A stretch of 48,411 bases of DNA. Origin: a virus. A program made the translations under genes and the position numbers. Position 1 is the stretch's first letter; every line of letters starts with the position of its first letter. The notes beneath the pieces are model-generated. The model did not search any database. It saw nothing but the letters and a program-made list of their open reading frames with translations, and was not told the origin of the DNA. This document shows positions 48,327-48,411 of the stretch, one piece after another. Location: IMG/VR virus record IMGVR_UViG_3300023184_003118, positions 1-48,411 of that record; one strand, written 5' to 3'.

Positions 48327-48411
48327 TTATCCTCGATATGAATTGCATATCTGATATGAAGCTGCATTTCTTTCATGCTCATACACTTCTACTTTTACTG
48401 CTGACACTCTG
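48327..48411 (-). CDS. C-terminal end of a probable QueD (6-carboxytetrahydropterin synthase), partial
   Basis: The visible last 27 residues (RVSAVKVEVYEHERNAASYQ onwards) match the C-terminal strand and Glu-containing YEH/YET segment of QueD/6-PTPS proteins. The gene continues beyond the right edge. Position directly upstream of QueE fits a queD-queE order. The call is inferred from a short fragment. Confidence 0.5.
   Translation of the reverse strand, partial: RVSAVKVEVYEHERNAASYQICNSYRG

Overview
The window looks like part of a large, strictly lytic tailed phage of the T4-like (straboviral) replication type, with a member of the Bacteroidota as the probable host. Every gene I can support lies on the minus strand. 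Genes are packed tightly, often with TAATG or ATGA overlaps, and the DNA is AT-rich. Start codons are preceded by A/T-rich leaders and I see no convincing Shine-Dalgarno sequences, which is the habit of Bacteroidota and their phages. Phage identity rests on a T4-type replisome: family B DNA polymerase (40139-42706), gp45-like sliding clamp (35130-35843), gp44-like and gp62-like clamp loader subunits (34201-35130, 32706-33182) and a gp1-like dNMP kinase (31933-32709). Both edges cut genes: an AAA+ ATPase at the left and a probable QueD at the right.

Reading in the direction of transcription (right to left), the window has four parts. (1) 48.4-30.9 kb: 7-deazaguanine synthesis (QueD fragment, QueE, FolE), phage GroES and GroEL, three GT-B glycosyltransferases, PolB, a degenerate QueD-like protein, a TGT/DpdA-like transglycosylase, clamp and clamp loader, dNMP kinase and a Cas4/RecB-like nuclease. 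(2) 30.3-15.6 kb: a glycan locus with about a dozen glycosyltransferases (GT2, GT4, GT25 and GT32 types, a DUF6492-like protein and others), two SDR-type nucleotide-sugar enzymes, a short UDP-sugar dehydrogenase and a sugar O-methyltransferase. A block inside it (about 23.2-26.06 kb) has clearly higher GC. (3) 15.4-8.1 kb: small accessory genes, including an HExxH metalloprotease-like protein, a zinc-ribbon protein, an Ntn-hydrolase (C45-like) protein, a deoxynucleotidase, a histone H1-like protein and several tiny membrane proteins. (4) 8.1-0 kb: an SPFH lipoprotein, a DnaQ-like exonuclease, a tandem-PAS membrane protein beside a holin-like protein, a PD-(D/E)XK-like protein, a SWIM zinc finger, a primase-fold candidate and the AAA+ ATPase.

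The best supported system is phage DNA modification with a 7-deazaguanine. FolE, QueD and QueE would make CDG from GTP, and the TGT-like protein would exchange guanine in DNA. QueC is not visible here. Three glycosyltransferases interleaved with these genes raise the possibility, so far only inferred, that the base is further glycosylated. The 15-kb glycan locus could serve the virion, the host surface or the DNA; the sequence alone does not decide. Other unusual points are the PAS-PAS membrane protein, a QueD paralogue that keeps its zinc ligands but seems to lack the catalytic residues, a QueE with CX3CX7C spacing, two places where a gene sits between inverted repeats, and a recurrent promoter-like motif (TTAT-n-TTTA) in many operon leaders.
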